Assembly: GCF_000711225.1 (NCBI RefSeq)
Contig: NZ_JOMG01000002.1
Coordinates: forward strand, 260,501 to 324,500
Source: Pelobacter seleniigenes DSM 18267
GTDB taxonomy: Bacteria > Desulfobacterota > Desulfuromonadia > Desulfuromonadales > Geopsychrobacteraceae
Direction: 5' to 3'
Length of the DNA: 64,000 bases
Every line of letters starts with the position of its first letter. The stretch's first letter is position 1. A program made the translations under genes and the position numbers. This document shows positions 8,133 to 16,679 of this stretch, piece by piece. The notes under the pieces were generated by a model. It had not been told where the DNA came from and made no database searches. It saw only the letters and a program-made list of their open reading frames with translations.

Positions 8133-9488
8133 TCAATGGGCCGGGCCGATCATCTTTTCCGGCAGCCAGGTGATGATCTGCGGGAAGAGCGTACACAAGA
8201 ACAGCACAACCATGATAATCAGGACAAAGGGAATCACCCCGCGAATGATGTCGGCCATGGTCAAACCGAGTTCCGGCGCAGCGGTCCCCTTGAGGACGAA
8301 GATCGACATGGCCATGGGCGGGGTCTGAAACGCCATCTGCAGATTGATGCAGATCATCATCCCGGCCCAAAGGGGATTAAACCCCAGTTCGGATAGAATC
8401 GGCGAAAAAATCGGCACGATGATGAAGACGATGCCGATCCATTCGATAAACAGCCCAAGCAGAAACACGATGGCCATGATCATGGCGAAGGAAGCCCATT
8501 TGCCGCCGGGAACCGCAAGAATCAGGCTGGACACCACATCCCCGGAGCCGGCGCTCATGAAGACCCCGACAAAGGCATAACAGAGCGCCGCGATCATCAC
8601 CACAAAGGCGCTCACCCGCAGGGTTTCGATGGAGGCGTGCTTAAGCAGGCCGATGCTGAACTTCCCGTAACCGACGGCCAGCAGCACCGCAGCCAGGCAA
8701 CCGACGGCAGCAGCTTCGGTGGGCGGCGCAATCCCCGAAAAAATCGTCCCGAGCACCGCCAGGATCAGGAAAATCGGCGGCACCAGCGATTTCAACAGCC
8801 GCCACACTTTCTGCATGGAAAAAGGCGTCAGCTGGTCAGCCGGCAGCGCCGGTCCAAGGGCGGGATTCAACCAGCAACGGACAATGACATAGGTGACATA
8901 GGCAAAAGCCAGCAGCAGCCCGGGGAAAACCGCGCCCATGAACATCTGGCCGATGGAGATTCCGGCCTGCGGTCCGTAGACCACCAGCATGATGCTGGGC
9001 GGAATCAGGATCCCCAGGGTACCCGAAGCGACAATGGTGCCAGCCGCCAGGGGTTTGTCGTAACCGCGGGTCACCATCGGCCCCAGGGCAATCAGGGTCA
9101 GAATGGTGACCGAAGCGGCAATCACTCCCAGGCAGGTGGCTAGAATCGTCCCGAACACCACGGTGACAATCGCCAACCCACCGCGCAACCGCCCCAGCAC
9201 CTCGTAGAGACTTTCATAAAGATCCTTGGTAATCCCCGAGTGCTGGAGAATAACCCCCATGAAGGTGAATAACGGCACCGCCAGATAGGGGTAGTTCAGC
9301 GACAGGTCGTAAAACCGCGAATAAAGAATATGGTAAGTGGTGGTCGGTCCGAACACCAGGTTGCCGACAATGAACGCCACACTGCCGATCACGAAAGCAA
9401 TCGGGAAGCCGGTCAGGACCAGGATGAACACGCCCCCCAACATCAGAAAAGCAACTATTTCAGCGCTGAGTTCAATCAATGTCTTCAC
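8133..9488 (-). CDS. dctM: TRAP transporter large permease (DctM)
   Basis: Integral membrane protein of 451 residues with about twelve hydrophobic segments, the ion-coupled translocating subunit of a tripartite ATP-independent periplasmic transporter. Diagnostic stretches are TRGYDKPLAAGTIVASGTLGILIPPSIMLVVYGPQAGISIGQMFMGAVFPGLLLA and the EWIGIVFIIVPIFSPILSELGFNPLWAGMMICINLQ region. It starts at a GTG (9488) that overlaps the end of dctQ by 17 bases, implying translational coupling. It is last in the minus-strand unit that begins with the GntR regulator. Confidence 0.94.
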   Translation of the reverse strand: MKTLIELSAEIVAFLMLGGVFILVLTGFPIAFVIGSVAFIVGNLVFGPTTTYHILYSRFYDLSLNYPYLAVPLFTFMGVILQHSGITKDLYESLYEVLGRLRGGLAIVTVVFGTILATCLGVIAASVTILTLIALGPMVTRGYDKPLAAGTIVASGTLGILIPPSIMLVVYGPQAGISIGQMFMGAVFPGLLLAFAYVTYVIVRCWLNPALGPALPADQLTPFSMQKVWRLLKSLVPPIFLILAVLGTIFSGIAPPTEAAAVGCLAAVLLAVGYGKFSIGLLKHASIETLRVSAFVVMIAALCYAFVGVFMSAGSGDVVSSLILAVPGGKWASFAMIMAIVFLLGLFIEWIGIVFIIVPIFSPILSELGFNPLWAGMMICINLQMAFQTPPMAMSIFVLKGTAAPELGLTMADIIRGVIPFVLIIMVVLFLCTLFPQIITWLPEKMIGPAH

Positions 9489-9990
9489 CTCTCACGACCA
9501 GGTAGAAATCGCGGATAAATTTGGCGAGAGCCTGCAGAATCAACAGCAGCAGACCAAGGGCAAAAACCGTGCGATAGGGGGCGGCCGGCGGATACCAGAA
9601 ACTGTTGAACATGACCTCATGAATCCGCCACGCCTTGACCGCCCACACCACCGCCAGCTTGAACATAATGATCATCAACGGGAAAAACAGGATCAGGGCG
9701 CAGATCATATCGATCAGGGCCTTGGTCCGCCGCGAGCCGCGCATATAGAACAGATCGACCCTGGTATGGGCATCATGCAGATAGTTATAAGAGGCTCCCA
9801 GCAGGTAAATGACACCCCCGGCCATGCACATGGAGTCGTAGGCCCAGATGGTCGGAGCATCGAAAAAGTGTCGGGAAATGGTTTCAAAGGAGCCGACCAG
9901 AACCAGGAGCAGCGCGAACCATTTACCTACCTGCCCCGATTTTTCACTCAGCCAATCGATGCCATGCAGAATTTTGATCAAAACAGTCAT
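9472..9990 (-). CDS. dctQ: TRAP transporter small permease (DctQ)
   Basis: Small permease of 172 residues with four predicted transmembrane helices. It carries the DctQ signature around TIWAYDSMCMAGGVIYLLGASYNYLHDAHTRVDLFY, including the conserved HxRVD. It forms the membrane complex with DctM. I use the ATG at 9990 because GGGAG lies a few bases upstream; the frame is open upstream but that extension (MSLNSSNREL) lies in the intergenic region. It lies 29 bases after dctP and overlaps dctM. Confidence 0.92.
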   Translation of the reverse strand: MTVLIKILHGIDWLSEKSGQVGKWFALLLVLVGSFETISRHFFDAPTIWAYDSMCMAGGVIYLLGASYNYLHDAHTRVDLFYMRGSRRTKALIDMICALILFFPLMIIMFKLAVVWAVKAWRIHEVMFNSFWYPPAAPYRTVFALGLLLLILQALAKFIRDFYLVVRGEDID

Positions 9991-10019
9991 ACGCAACTCC
10001 CGGTTCGAGGAATTCAGAC

Positions 10020-11078
10020 TCACTTGATGGCGTTATAGGCCTCGCCGAAGGATTTCATGGAGTTATAGATTTCCGCAAAAATCGGGGCCTCGGATTTCGA
10101 TTTTTCGGCATAGAACTTATCGGCCTCAGCCTGCAGGGCGTCTTCAATCTCCTTGGGAACCTTGTAAACCTGGTTCCCGGCGCCGCGGAATTTGTCCACG
10201 GCCTTGATCGATTCACTGACCAGATACTGATGCTGATCCTGGGTGAACTTGGCGACGACCGCCTGGACGATGGTCTGCAGATCCTCCGGCAGCTGGTTCC
10301 AGGCGTCCTTGTTGACGAAAATCACCTGGGGGTCGCTGGGTGCCCGGCTGGGGGAGAGATAGACATAAGGGGCAACCTCGTTGAAGTGCATGTTCCAGTT
10401 GGAAGCCAGGGTGGAATATTCGAAGGCGTCGATGGTGCCCCGCTGCATGGCTTCATAGAGCTGGCCGCCCGGGATAATGACCGTTGCCGCGCCCATGCGC
10501 TTGAGGATTTCACCGCCGTCCCCCATGCAACGGGCTTTGAGACCTTTGATGTCGGCCAACGATTCGATCTTGACCTTGGAGTGGAAGAAAACTTCTTCGG
10601 GCAACGGAGCCAGCGCGCCGGGGAAAGTCATCACATTGTAGCCGTCCATCATTTTATTCATCAGTTCGGCACCACCGCCATAGTCGAACCAGGTCCGCAG
10701 AGCCTCGCCGGGCAGGCCGCCCGGACGCGAACTGATCAGCCCCGCGGCAGGCCACTTGTCAAGATTGTACATGGGGCAGGTGTAACCCATCTGCAGCACG
10801 CCCTGATCGATGGCGTCCACCTCTTTGTAGGCCGGGACAATCGAGCCGCCGACAAAGGGTTTGACCGTCAACCGACCGCCCGTGGCCTTGGTAATGGCCT
10901 GGCAGAGCTTGTCGTGGAAAATCTGCGACGGATCCGAGGCGGGACCATGGCCGGACGATTTCCAGATAATCTTCCCGTCCTTGGCCGCAAAGCCCGGCAC
11001 CGCCAACAGGATCAGGGCCAAGGCGACCGCAGCCAGAACAACCGCCGTTACTCCGGAGTGACAGATACGGATTCTCAT
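10020..11078 (-). CDS. dctP: TRAP transporter substrate-binding protein (DctP family)
   Basis: Periplasmic solute receptor of 352 residues. The signal peptide covers roughly residues 1-33, ending VPGFAA. The DctP fold is seen from IIWKSSGHGPASDPSQIFHDKLCQAI onward, with the substrate-clamping Arg expected in LADIKGLKARCMGDGGEILKRMGA and the GGQLYEAMQRGTIDAFEYS segment. The latter resembles TakP-type receptors for 2-oxo acids, but the exact ligand cannot be read from sequence. The ATG at 11078 is preceded by AGGAGGT. It is first of the three transport genes, 58 bases after the MBL hydrolase gene. Confidence 0.92.
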   Translation of the reverse strand: MRIRICHSGVTAVVLAAVALALILLAVPGFAAKDGKIIWKSSGHGPASDPSQIFHDKLCQAITKATGGRLTVKPFVGGSIVPAYKEVDAIDQGVLQMGYTCPMYNLDKWPAAGLISSRPGGLPGEALRTWFDYGGGAELMNKMMDGYNVMTFPGALAPLPEEVFFHSKVKIESLADIKGLKARCMGDGGEILKRMGAATVIIPGGQLYEAMQRGTIDAFEYSTLASNWNMHFNEVAPYVYLSPSRAPSDPQVIFVNKDAWNQLPEDLQTIVQAVVAKFTQDQHQYLVSESIKAVDKFRGAGNQVYKVPKEIEDALQAEADKFYAEKSKSEAPIFAEIYNSMKSFGEAYNAIK

Positions 11079-11136
11079 GGTATTTACCTCCTCGTTCGTT
11101 AGGTGCGTCGGCAAATCCGCCACACAGGTTAAACCC

Positions 11137-11967
11137 TCAGGCAACAATCAAAGAACGGCCGGTACTGTTCTGAAAAAAACACTCACTGGACTCGGCCAGC
11201 CGTGAAATAGCGATTTGCCCCGAACAATGGGAGACCCCGAGCGCGCCCCGGACATGTCGATTCAGGTAATTGACGGAAATATCCAGCGCATGCCTGTCAG
11301 CCTCGATCAAATGTGTGCCGCCCAGTACCGCATAGATGGGCCGCCGGAGTCTGGCGACTACGCTATCCAGCATGTTTTTCATACCGGGATGGGAGCAGCC
11401 GAGAATCACAATCAGCCCCTTGGGCGAGTCGAGGGCCAAGAGAAGTTCATCGGTGAACGGATCGGGGTAAAAAACGCCGTCGCGCAATACCTTGAAACGC
11501 GGATTGATCACTTCATCGGCATGCCGGCGCGAGAAATCGGTCAGCAGGAAAATGCCAGGTTTCAATTCATAGAGAGGCTGATCAAGAAATTGGTAGGAGA
11601 TCAGATGTTTATTGAGGAAGAGTTCGTCGAAACTATTCCCGAGGTATTCATAAGAGCCGTCCCGGTAGCCGTATTTCTCATCGAAAAAGCCTTGTCCCAG
11701 AACGAGTTTGAATTGCCTTGCCACGTCGAGCAGCGGAATCAGCCCGCCGGAATGGTCATAATGGCCATGACTCAGGACCACATAGTCGAGGGTTGTCAGG
11801 TCTTTGCATAAATAGTGGGCATTTTCAATGAAAGCTCCGCTCTGCCCGGTATCAAACAGAATGCGGCACTCCTCGGTCTCGATAAAAAACGCCAAGCCGT
11901 GTTCCGCCTTGAGGCCATGGTGCTCACCTGTACTGTTCTCAATCAGGGTGGTAATTTTGACCGCCAT
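11137..11967 (-). CDS. MBL-fold metallo-hydrolase
   Basis: Metallo-beta-lactamase-fold protein of 276 residues, probably cytosolic. The metal motif VVLSHGHYDHSGG (HxHxDH) is near residues 65-77; further ligands are expected in GCSHPGMKNML and GVSHCSGQIAI. This arrangement matches the COG1237 group (7,8-dihydropterin-6-methyl-beta-ribofuranosyl-aminobenzene phosphate synthase-like), but most bacterial members have unknown substrates. It sits between the GntR regulator and the TRAP genes on the same strand, 14 bases from gntR, so it probably hydrolyses something related to the imported compound. That role is inference. Confidence 0.87.
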   Translation of the reverse strand: MAVKITTLIENSTGEHHGLKAEHGLAFFIETEECRILFDTGQSGAFIENAHYLCKDLTTLDYVVLSHGHYDHSGGLIPLLDVARQFKLVLGQGFFDEKYGYRDGSYEYLGNSFDELFLNKHLISYQFLDQPLYELKPGIFLLTDFSRRHADEVINPRFKVLRDGVFYPDPFTDELLLALDSPKGLIVILGCSHPGMKNMLDSVVARLRRPIYAVLGGTHLIEADRHALDISVNYLNRHVRGALGVSHCSGQIAISRLAESSECFFQNSTGRSLIVA

Positions 11968-11981
11968 ATCGACTCCTTAAG

Positions 11982-12677
11982 CTATCCGTACAAATGGATT
12001 TGAACGTCCTCCCATGCTTTGGTCAAATGGTTGCTCATCGCCTGTTCCGCACCCGGCCCGTCACCCGCATTGACGGCGGTGTAAATCTGCTCGTGTTCGG
12101 TTATTGTGCTGTTGACCCGCCCGGCGATATAGAGGCTGGAAATCCAGCCGTAGGGCAGGTTGGTGGTCATCGATTTCATCAGGACATAGAGGGTTTTGTT
12201 GTGGGACGCGAAGGCCAGCAGGCGGTGAAATTCCCGATCGCAGCGGATCAGCGGATTGATCTCCTGCTGCACTGCGTATTCGGCAAAGGAACGAATACAT
12301 GCGCGAATTTTCTGCACATCATCAGTGCCGGCATGGCGGGCAGCCAGCGCGGCAATTTTCGGTTCGATGATCAGGCGAACTTCAAAATTATCTCTTATGG
12401 ACTGCTCATTGTTCTTTAACCAGGCGGCAAAGGATTTGAACTGCTGATCGTTGACGTCTTCAACAAAGATCCCTTTTCCCTGGCGAATGGTCACCTGACC
12501 GGTCACTTCAAGTATTTTCAGCGCTTCCCGAAGAGAAGAACGACTGACACCAAGTTTTTTGGCGAGAACGAGCTCAGAGTAAAACTTGTCCCCCGGCTTA
12601 AAACCTTCCCGGACGATCATTTTTTTTACGACATCGGTGATACTTTCGGAAAGGCGTATTTTTCTGATTTCGCTCAT
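11982..12677 (-). CDS. FadR-type GntR regulator (FCD domain)
   Basis: DNA-binding regulator of 231 residues. The winged helix-turn-helix is at residues 10-75 (SELVLAKKLGVSRSSLREALKILEVTGQVTIRQGKGIFV). It is followed by an all-helical FCD effector domain with the metal-ligand pattern CDREFHRLL, and HEQIYTAVNAGD near residues 192-203. Such regulators sense small organic acids and usually repress the adjacent uptake and catabolic operon. It is the first gene of the minus-strand unit regulator-MBL-dctP-dctQ-dctM, so autoregulation together with the transporter is likely. Confidence 0.92.
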   Translation of the reverse strand: MSEIRKIRLSESITDVVKKMIVREGFKPGDKFYSELVLAKKLGVSRSSLREALKILEVTGQVTIRQGKGIFVEDVNDQQFKSFAAWLKNNEQSIRDNFEVRLIIEPKIAALAARHAGTDDVQKIRACIRSFAEYAVQQEINPLIRCDREFHRLLAFASHNKTLYVLMKSMTTNLPYGWISSLYIAGRVNSTITEHEQIYTAVNAGDGPGAEQAMSNHLTKAWEDVQIHLYG

Positions 12678-13136
12678 CAGCGCTCCCTGGACACAGGACC
12701 TTGCGGTGATTCAGCCACCAACGTCAGCAAGCAATCCTGACTTGTCCGGCGGTCTGACAAGTTAAAAACTAGCAGCGGAAGAATAAAAATCAAAAAAGTA
12801 AAGTATCTATTTAATGTTATTATTTTTTTAATCAATAATAAGAAATTTTATGACTAAGTTTTCATAGAGTTTCAGGGTTAGTTTCACAGCAGACATGAGA
12901 TAGGAAAATATAGATAGAAGGCTAATAACATAATAACAACTTCTGCGAAGACGAGTTATTCTGCCAGGACAGAAAGATATATGACTTCCGTTCCTGTTTT
13001 TTTGACATAACAAGCAAAGCAAACTCTTCATATCATCGCGGCAAGATCATTTCCCCAGGCCTGATGACTGCCCGCTGCAGGGGGCCTGGTCAGCAAGCCC
13101 TTTGCAACACCAGCGTCCCTGTGCTAACACATAGCT
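12678..13136. promoter_or_regulatory. AT-rich divergent regulatory region with a candidate GntR operator
   Basis: Intergenic region of about 460 bases between the divergent GntR and AraC genes. An inverted repeat ACTTGTC-N9-GACAAGT lies at 12740-12762, about 70 bases upstream of the GntR start. TTGTC/GACAA half-sites are reminiscent of FadR-subfamily operators, although the 9-base spacer is long. From 12770 to 13030 the sequence is very AT-rich with no credible gene. The AraC start at 13137 has no evident Shine-Dalgarno. Confidence 0.4.
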
Positions 13137-13979
13137 ATGCATGCCAAAGCCGCCCCAGGGACCGGAGTCCGCTACCACTTGCCCGCCGCGATCAAAGGTC
13201 TGGAGCTGCTGTCCTGTTCCGATGTGGACTTCCGCTTTGCTCCCCATTTTCACGAAGCCTATTGTATCTGGCTGAATACGGCGAGCGCTGAAACCTATAC
13301 CCACAAAGGTTGTTCCGGCATATTACCGCCGGGAAGCTTCGGGATTTTTGCTCCCGGCGAAGTCCATTCCAACCAGGCTTTCGACAGCAGCTCCCGCCAG
13401 TTGCTGTCCTTTTATCTCGATGCGGCAACCGTTCAGCAGATTGCCGCGGAACTGACCGATCATTCCTCGCTTTCGTCCGAGCTGGCGACCGGCCTGCACG
13501 CCGACCGGGACGCCTACCGGACCCTGATCGATCTATGGCTGACCCTGACAACCTCTCCGTCCGCCCTGCACCGCCAGTCCCTGTTCCGCACCACCCTGGC
13601 CCTGCTGCTGTCCCGCTATGCCACGGCCGCACTGCCAACCGGAAAAATCGGCGACGAGCCGCAGCGGGTGGCAAAAATCATTGAACTGTTCCATGATCGG
13701 CTTGAGGATGACCTGCAGCTCGACGAGCTGGCCACCTGGGTCGATTGTACCCCATCCTATCTGATCCGCTGCTTCAAGAAAGCCAGCGGTCTCACCCCGC
13801 ATGCGTATCTGCTGCAGCTGCGGCTGGAACAATCGCGCCGCCTGCTGCAACAGGGTCAGAGCATCGTCCAAGCTTCGCTGCTGAGCGGATTCAGCGACCA
13901 AAGTCACCTCACCCGCCACTTCAAACGTAAATTCGGTCTCACCCCCGGCGCTTATCGGCAACAGGTCACAAAAACCTGA
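13137..13979 (+). CDS. AraC-family transcriptional regulator (cupin sensor)
   Basis: Regulator of 280 residues. The N-terminal cupin-type ligand domain includes DFRFAPHFHEAYCIWL and LPPGSFGIFAPGEVHSN. The C-terminal double helix-turn-helix (residues about 180-278) has LDELATWVDCTPSYLIRCFKKASGLTPHAYLLQLRLEQSRRLL and SGFSDQSHLTRHFKRKFGLTPGAYR. This is the architecture of AraC regulators that control neighbouring exporters. The next gene on the strand is an EamA exporter, a common pairing. The 184-bp foldback repeat inserted at the 3' end now separates the two; its putative left target duplication overlaps the stop codon. The start is uncertain because no ribosome binding site is visible. Confidence 0.9.
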   Translation: MHAKAAPGTGVRYHLPAAIKGLELLSCSDVDFRFAPHFHEAYCIWLNTASAETYTHKGCSGILPPGSFGIFAPGEVHSNQAFDSSSRQLLSFYLDAATVQQIAAELTDHSSLSSELATGLHADRDAYRTLIDLWLTLTTSPSALHRQSLFRTTLALLLSRYATAALPTGKIGDEPQRVAKIIELFHDRLEDDLQLDELATWVDCTPSYLIRCFKKASGLTPHAYLLQLRLEQSRRLLQQGQSIVQASLLSGFSDQSHLTRHFKRKFGLTPGAYRQQVTKT

Positions 13980-13987
13980 ATTCGCCC

Positions 13988-14171
13988 CGAATGGCGCTCG
14001 TTTAAGCAACTTTGGAGTAAACTCGGGACTGCCCCCAGGGTCATCGGGGGCTGTCCCAAGAGTTTGCGAGCCATGAAAGCTGTAGCGGTTAGCACCGCAA
14101 AGACCTGGGACAGCCCCCGTGCGGGGACAGTCCCGGTTTTGCTGCCATCGACTCTTAAACGAGCGCCATTC
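13988..14171. repeat. foldback repeat copy 2 (complete)
   Basis: Complete copy of the roughly 184-bp repeat. Its ends GAATGGCGCTCGTTTAAG (13989-14006) and CTTAAACGAGCGCCATTC (14154-14171) are a perfect 18-bp inverted repeat. Inside are two more nested arms of 12-13 bp (GGGACTG/CAGTCCC type and GGGGGCTGTCCCA/TGGGACAGCCCCC) and a small GCGGT-TAGC-ACCGC hairpin at the centre. Flanks GAATTCGCCC (13978-13987) and GAATTCGTCC (14172-14181) match at 9 of 10 positions. It lies between an AraC gene and its likely EamA partner. Confidence 0.9.
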
Positions 14172-14330
14172 GAATTCGTCCCACCAGGTCAATTTTGTAC
14201 AAGATGGCCCGTCCCCGACTCTGCTAAGACTGCAACCTGGCAGCCCGTTTTATTTGCTCCCGATCCGGAGCCCGAGTCGGGCGCCTCCGCTTTGTTCCTG
14301 TTCCTCTCAACCAGAAAAGGTGACCGCCCC

Positions 14331-15242
14331 ATGTCCAAACAACATTCCGCTCTCGGCATCTGGTATATCCTGGCTGCCACGCTGCTCTGGGGCACCACCG
14401 GTACCGCCCAGGCTTTCTCCCCCCTGGGTTACGACCCGCTGGTGATCGGGACCCTGCGCCTGGTGATTGGTGGTGCGGCCTTGCTCGGTCTGGCCCTGTT
14501 CCGCCACGAACTGGGCCGCTGGCGGGACTGGAACTGGTTCCTGGTCTTGGCCGCAGCCCTCTTTACCGCTGGCTATCAGGTCTGTTTTTTTGCCGCCGTC
14601 GCCAAGACTGGCGTGGCGGTCGGAACCATGGTCAGCATCGGCAGCGCCCCGATCATCGGCGGGCTGCTCGGCAAAATCTGCCGTGGCGAATTGCTCAGCC
14701 GGCGCTGGTGGTTCGCCACCGTCCTGGCGGTCAGCGGCGGCGGGCTGCTCGGCCTGGGCAGCGGTTCCCTGACCGTCAACCTGTTCGGCATCGCTCTGGC
14801 CTTGGGGGCCGGTGCCTCCTATGCCACCTATACGTTGCTGATCAAAGGCCTGCTGGAAAAACATTCGCCCAATGCGGTCATGGCCCTGGTCGTCTGCGGC
14901 GGCGCCATCCTGCTGGCACCACTGCTCCTGAACAGAGACCTGACCTGGCTGGCGCAGCCTCGTGCCATCGCCGTTGTCCTGCACCTCGGCCTGGCCACCA
15001 TGGCACTGTCCTACTGGTTCTTTTCCCGCGGCTTGCAGATGGTCCAGGTCTCCACCGCTGTGACCCTGTCCCTGGCCGAGCCCATGGTTGCCGCAACCCT
15101 TGGCATTGTGGTACTTGGCGAGCACCTCACCGTGCCGGCTTTGGGGGGGATCTGTCTTATTTTTGCCGGTTTGATCGTGCTTATCGTCAGCCCTTCCCTG
15201 GCGGGCAGAAGAAAAGCCGCCCGGGTACCCGACTTGCCGTAA
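14331..15242 (+). CDS. EamA/DMT-family transporter
   Basis: Inner-membrane exporter of 303 residues with ten predicted helices and two EamA repeats (WGTTGTAQAFSPLGYDPLVIGTLRLVIGG in the first, LEKHSPNAVMALVV to ALGGICLIFAGLIVLIV in the second). The ATG at 14331 follows AAAGGTG; an upstream in-frame extension would run into the foldback repeat and is rejected. The neighbouring AraC regulator probably controls it. Substrate unknown. Confidence 0.9.
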   Translation: MSKQHSALGIWYILAATLLWGTTGTAQAFSPLGYDPLVIGTLRLVIGGAALLGLALFRHELGRWRDWNWFLVLAAALFTAGYQVCFFAAVAKTGVAVGTMVSIGSAPIIGGLLGKICRGELLSRRWWFATVLAVSGGGLLGLGSGSLTVNLFGIALALGAGASYATYTLLIKGLLEKHSPNAVMALVVCGGAILLAPLLLNRDLTWLAQPRAIAVVLHLGLATMALSYWFFSRGLQMVQVSTAVTLSLAEPMVAATLGIVVLGEHLTVPALGGICLIFAGLIVLIVSPSLAGRRKAARVPDLP

Positions 15243-15297
15243 GCAATATCCCGGCATCACCTGACGGTTCGCTGTTTATGCTGACTGACAAAAAGAC

Positions 15298-15326
15298 TTG
15301 ACTTGTCACCGATCGGTGACTAATGA
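15298..15326 (+). promoter_or_regulatory. TetR operator over a sigma-70 promoter
   Basis: A perfect 16-bp palindrome GTCACCGATCGGTGAC (15305-15320) lies between a TTGACT -35 (15298-15303) and a possible TAATGA -10 (15321-15326). It is about 50 bases upstream of the TetR-type gene and is echoed at 16000-16017 upstream of the next gene, as expected for the regulator's own operator. Confidence 0.75.
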
Positions 15327-15369
15327 TGCATTTGTATTGTGAACCCAACACAGCTTAAGGTCATTTCCG

Positions 15370-15984
15370 ATGGGCAACAAAGAACAGACCCGGCAAAAGA
15401 TCCTTCTGGCGGTCGGCGAACTGCTCGCCAAAGACGGCTTCAAAAAGTTCGGCGTCAACACCCTGGCTCGCCAGGCCGGGGTCGACAAGGTCCTGATCTA
15501 TCGTTATTTCGGGGGGTTGCCCGGGCTGCTGCGCAGTTTCGGCGAGTCCGCCGACTTCTGGCCAACCCTGGATGAGATTGCCAATGGCAATCTGCAGGAA
15601 TTCCGTAACAAACCCCTCGGTGAAGCGGTTGGTGAGTTACTGGTGAATTTTGCCCGGGCGTTGCGCAAACGACCGCTGACCCGAGAAATCATGGCCTGGG
15701 AAATGCTCGAACCGAATGAGCTGACCACTATCCTGGCCGAGACCCGGGAAGAGTGGGCGCAGCGGCTGTTCGCCACTTTCAGTACGCGACTGACCGAAAC
15801 CGATCTCGACCTGACCGCGATCACTGCCCTGCTCGGCGCAGCCATCAATTATCTGGTCATCCGTAGCCGCAACACCCAGATCTTTAACCTGTTGGAGATC
15901 AATTCCGCTGCCGGCTGGCAGCGCCTGGAAGAAAGCTTACTGCAGCTGTGCCGCAACTGTTTTGCCGAGCCAGCGGTCAGCTGA
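15370..15984 (+). CDS. TetR-family transcriptional regulator
   Basis: Repressor of 204 residues. The N-terminal helix-turn-helix (residues 5-55) reads EQTRQKILLAVGELLAKDGFKKFGVNTLARQAGVDKVLIYRYFGG, followed by an all-helical ligand domain that I cannot match to a specific effector. Two near-identical palindromes, before this gene and before the following lipoprotein gene, indicate autorepression plus repression of the downstream pair. The gap to the lipoprotein gene is 46 bases. The ribosome binding site is weak (AAGG). Confidence 0.9.
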   Translation: MGNKEQTRQKILLAVGELLAKDGFKKFGVNTLARQAGVDKVLIYRYFGGLPGLLRSFGESADFWPTLDEIANGNLQEFRNKPLGEAVGELLVNFARALRKRPLTREIMAWEMLEPNELTTILAETREEWAQRLFATFSTRLTETDLDLTAITALLGAAINYLVIRSRNTQIFNLLEINSAAGWQRLEESLLQLCRNCFAEPAVS

Positions 15985-15999
15985 TTTTTTTAACCCCAA

Positions 16000-16017
16000 T
16001 GTCACCAATCGGTGACA
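16000..16017 (+). promoter_or_regulatory. second TetR operator
   Basis: TGTCACCAATCGGTGACA is an 18-bp near-palindrome, mismatched only at the two central pairs. It differs from the operator at 15305 at one of the 16 core positions. It ends 13 bases before the lipoprotein start codon, so a repressor bound here would block its transcription or initiation directly. Confidence 0.72.
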
Positions 16018-16030
16018 TGAGACAATCACC

Positions 16031-16657
16031 ATGCTCCCGTTTGCCAAAATCATGACTGGTATCCTGCTCTGCCTGCTGCTGCCGGGTTGTGCCGGACAGG
16101 TTCCCACCCGCAGCGGTTTTCTGGACAATTACAGCACCCTGCAGCAGCCCTTCGGCCGCCGCGACTGTGCAGCCTTGCCCCCGGCCCGGCCGATCCGTTA
16201 CCAAGCCGTCGCCATTGCGCCGATCCGGTTTGCCGATTCCGTTGCCACCCGGCTGAGCCATGCAGAGCAAAAGAGGTTGGCCGGGATCCTCACCCAGGCC
16301 CTGCGCCAGAAGCTGACACCCCCAATGTCCCAACCGACCGGAGCAAGCGCAACCCTGCGCATCCGTGCAGCCATCACCGCCATCAATGAGTCCCGGCCAG
16401 CTCTGAACCTGTTGACCACCCTGGCCCTGTTTCTGCCCCTGGATACGGGCGGCGTCAGTGTGGAACTTGAAGCCCTTGACCCGGTCACCGGCCGACGGAT
16501 TGCAGCAATGAGCGCAGGACAATCGGGCTCGCCGTTCTGGTTCCGGTCCTCGTTTCAGCGCTTCGGCCATGCCGAAAAAGGGTTACCTCTGCTCGCCGCC
16601 GAATTTCACCACCTGCTCACCGCGGCTGGGTCAGATGCTGCCCCGGCCGACCAGTAA
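16031..16657 (+). CDS. DUF3313-like lipoprotein
   Basis: Predicted lipoprotein of 208 residues. A hydrophobic signal peptide ends in LLLPGC, a good lipobox with the acylated Cys at residue 20. The mature part, with YSTLQQPFGRRDCAALPPARPIRYQAVAIAPIRF and a VSVELEALDPVTGRRIAAMSAG segment, resembles the DUF3313 family of outer-membrane-associated lipoproteins of unknown function. It is controlled by the adjacent TetR through the palindrome at 16000 (inference) and is followed after 22 bases by a nitroreductase-like gene. Confidence 0.8.
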   Translation: MLPFAKIMTGILLCLLLPGCAGQVPTRSGFLDNYSTLQQPFGRRDCAALPPARPIRYQAVAIAPIRFADSVATRLSHAEQKRLAGILTQALRQKLTPPMSQPTGASATLRIRAAITAINESRPALNLLTTLALFLPLDTGGVSVELEALDPVTGRRIAAMSAGQSGSPFWFRSSFQRFGHAEKGLPLLAAEFHHLLTAAGSDAAPADQ

Positions 16658-16679
16658 CCCGAGCCCTGAGGATGAGTCC

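Noticed and set aside
14064-14330. In-frame N-terminal extension of the second EamA gene
   Set aside because: It begins inside the foldback repeat and lacks hydrophobic or conserved sequence; ATG 14331 has a ribosome binding site.
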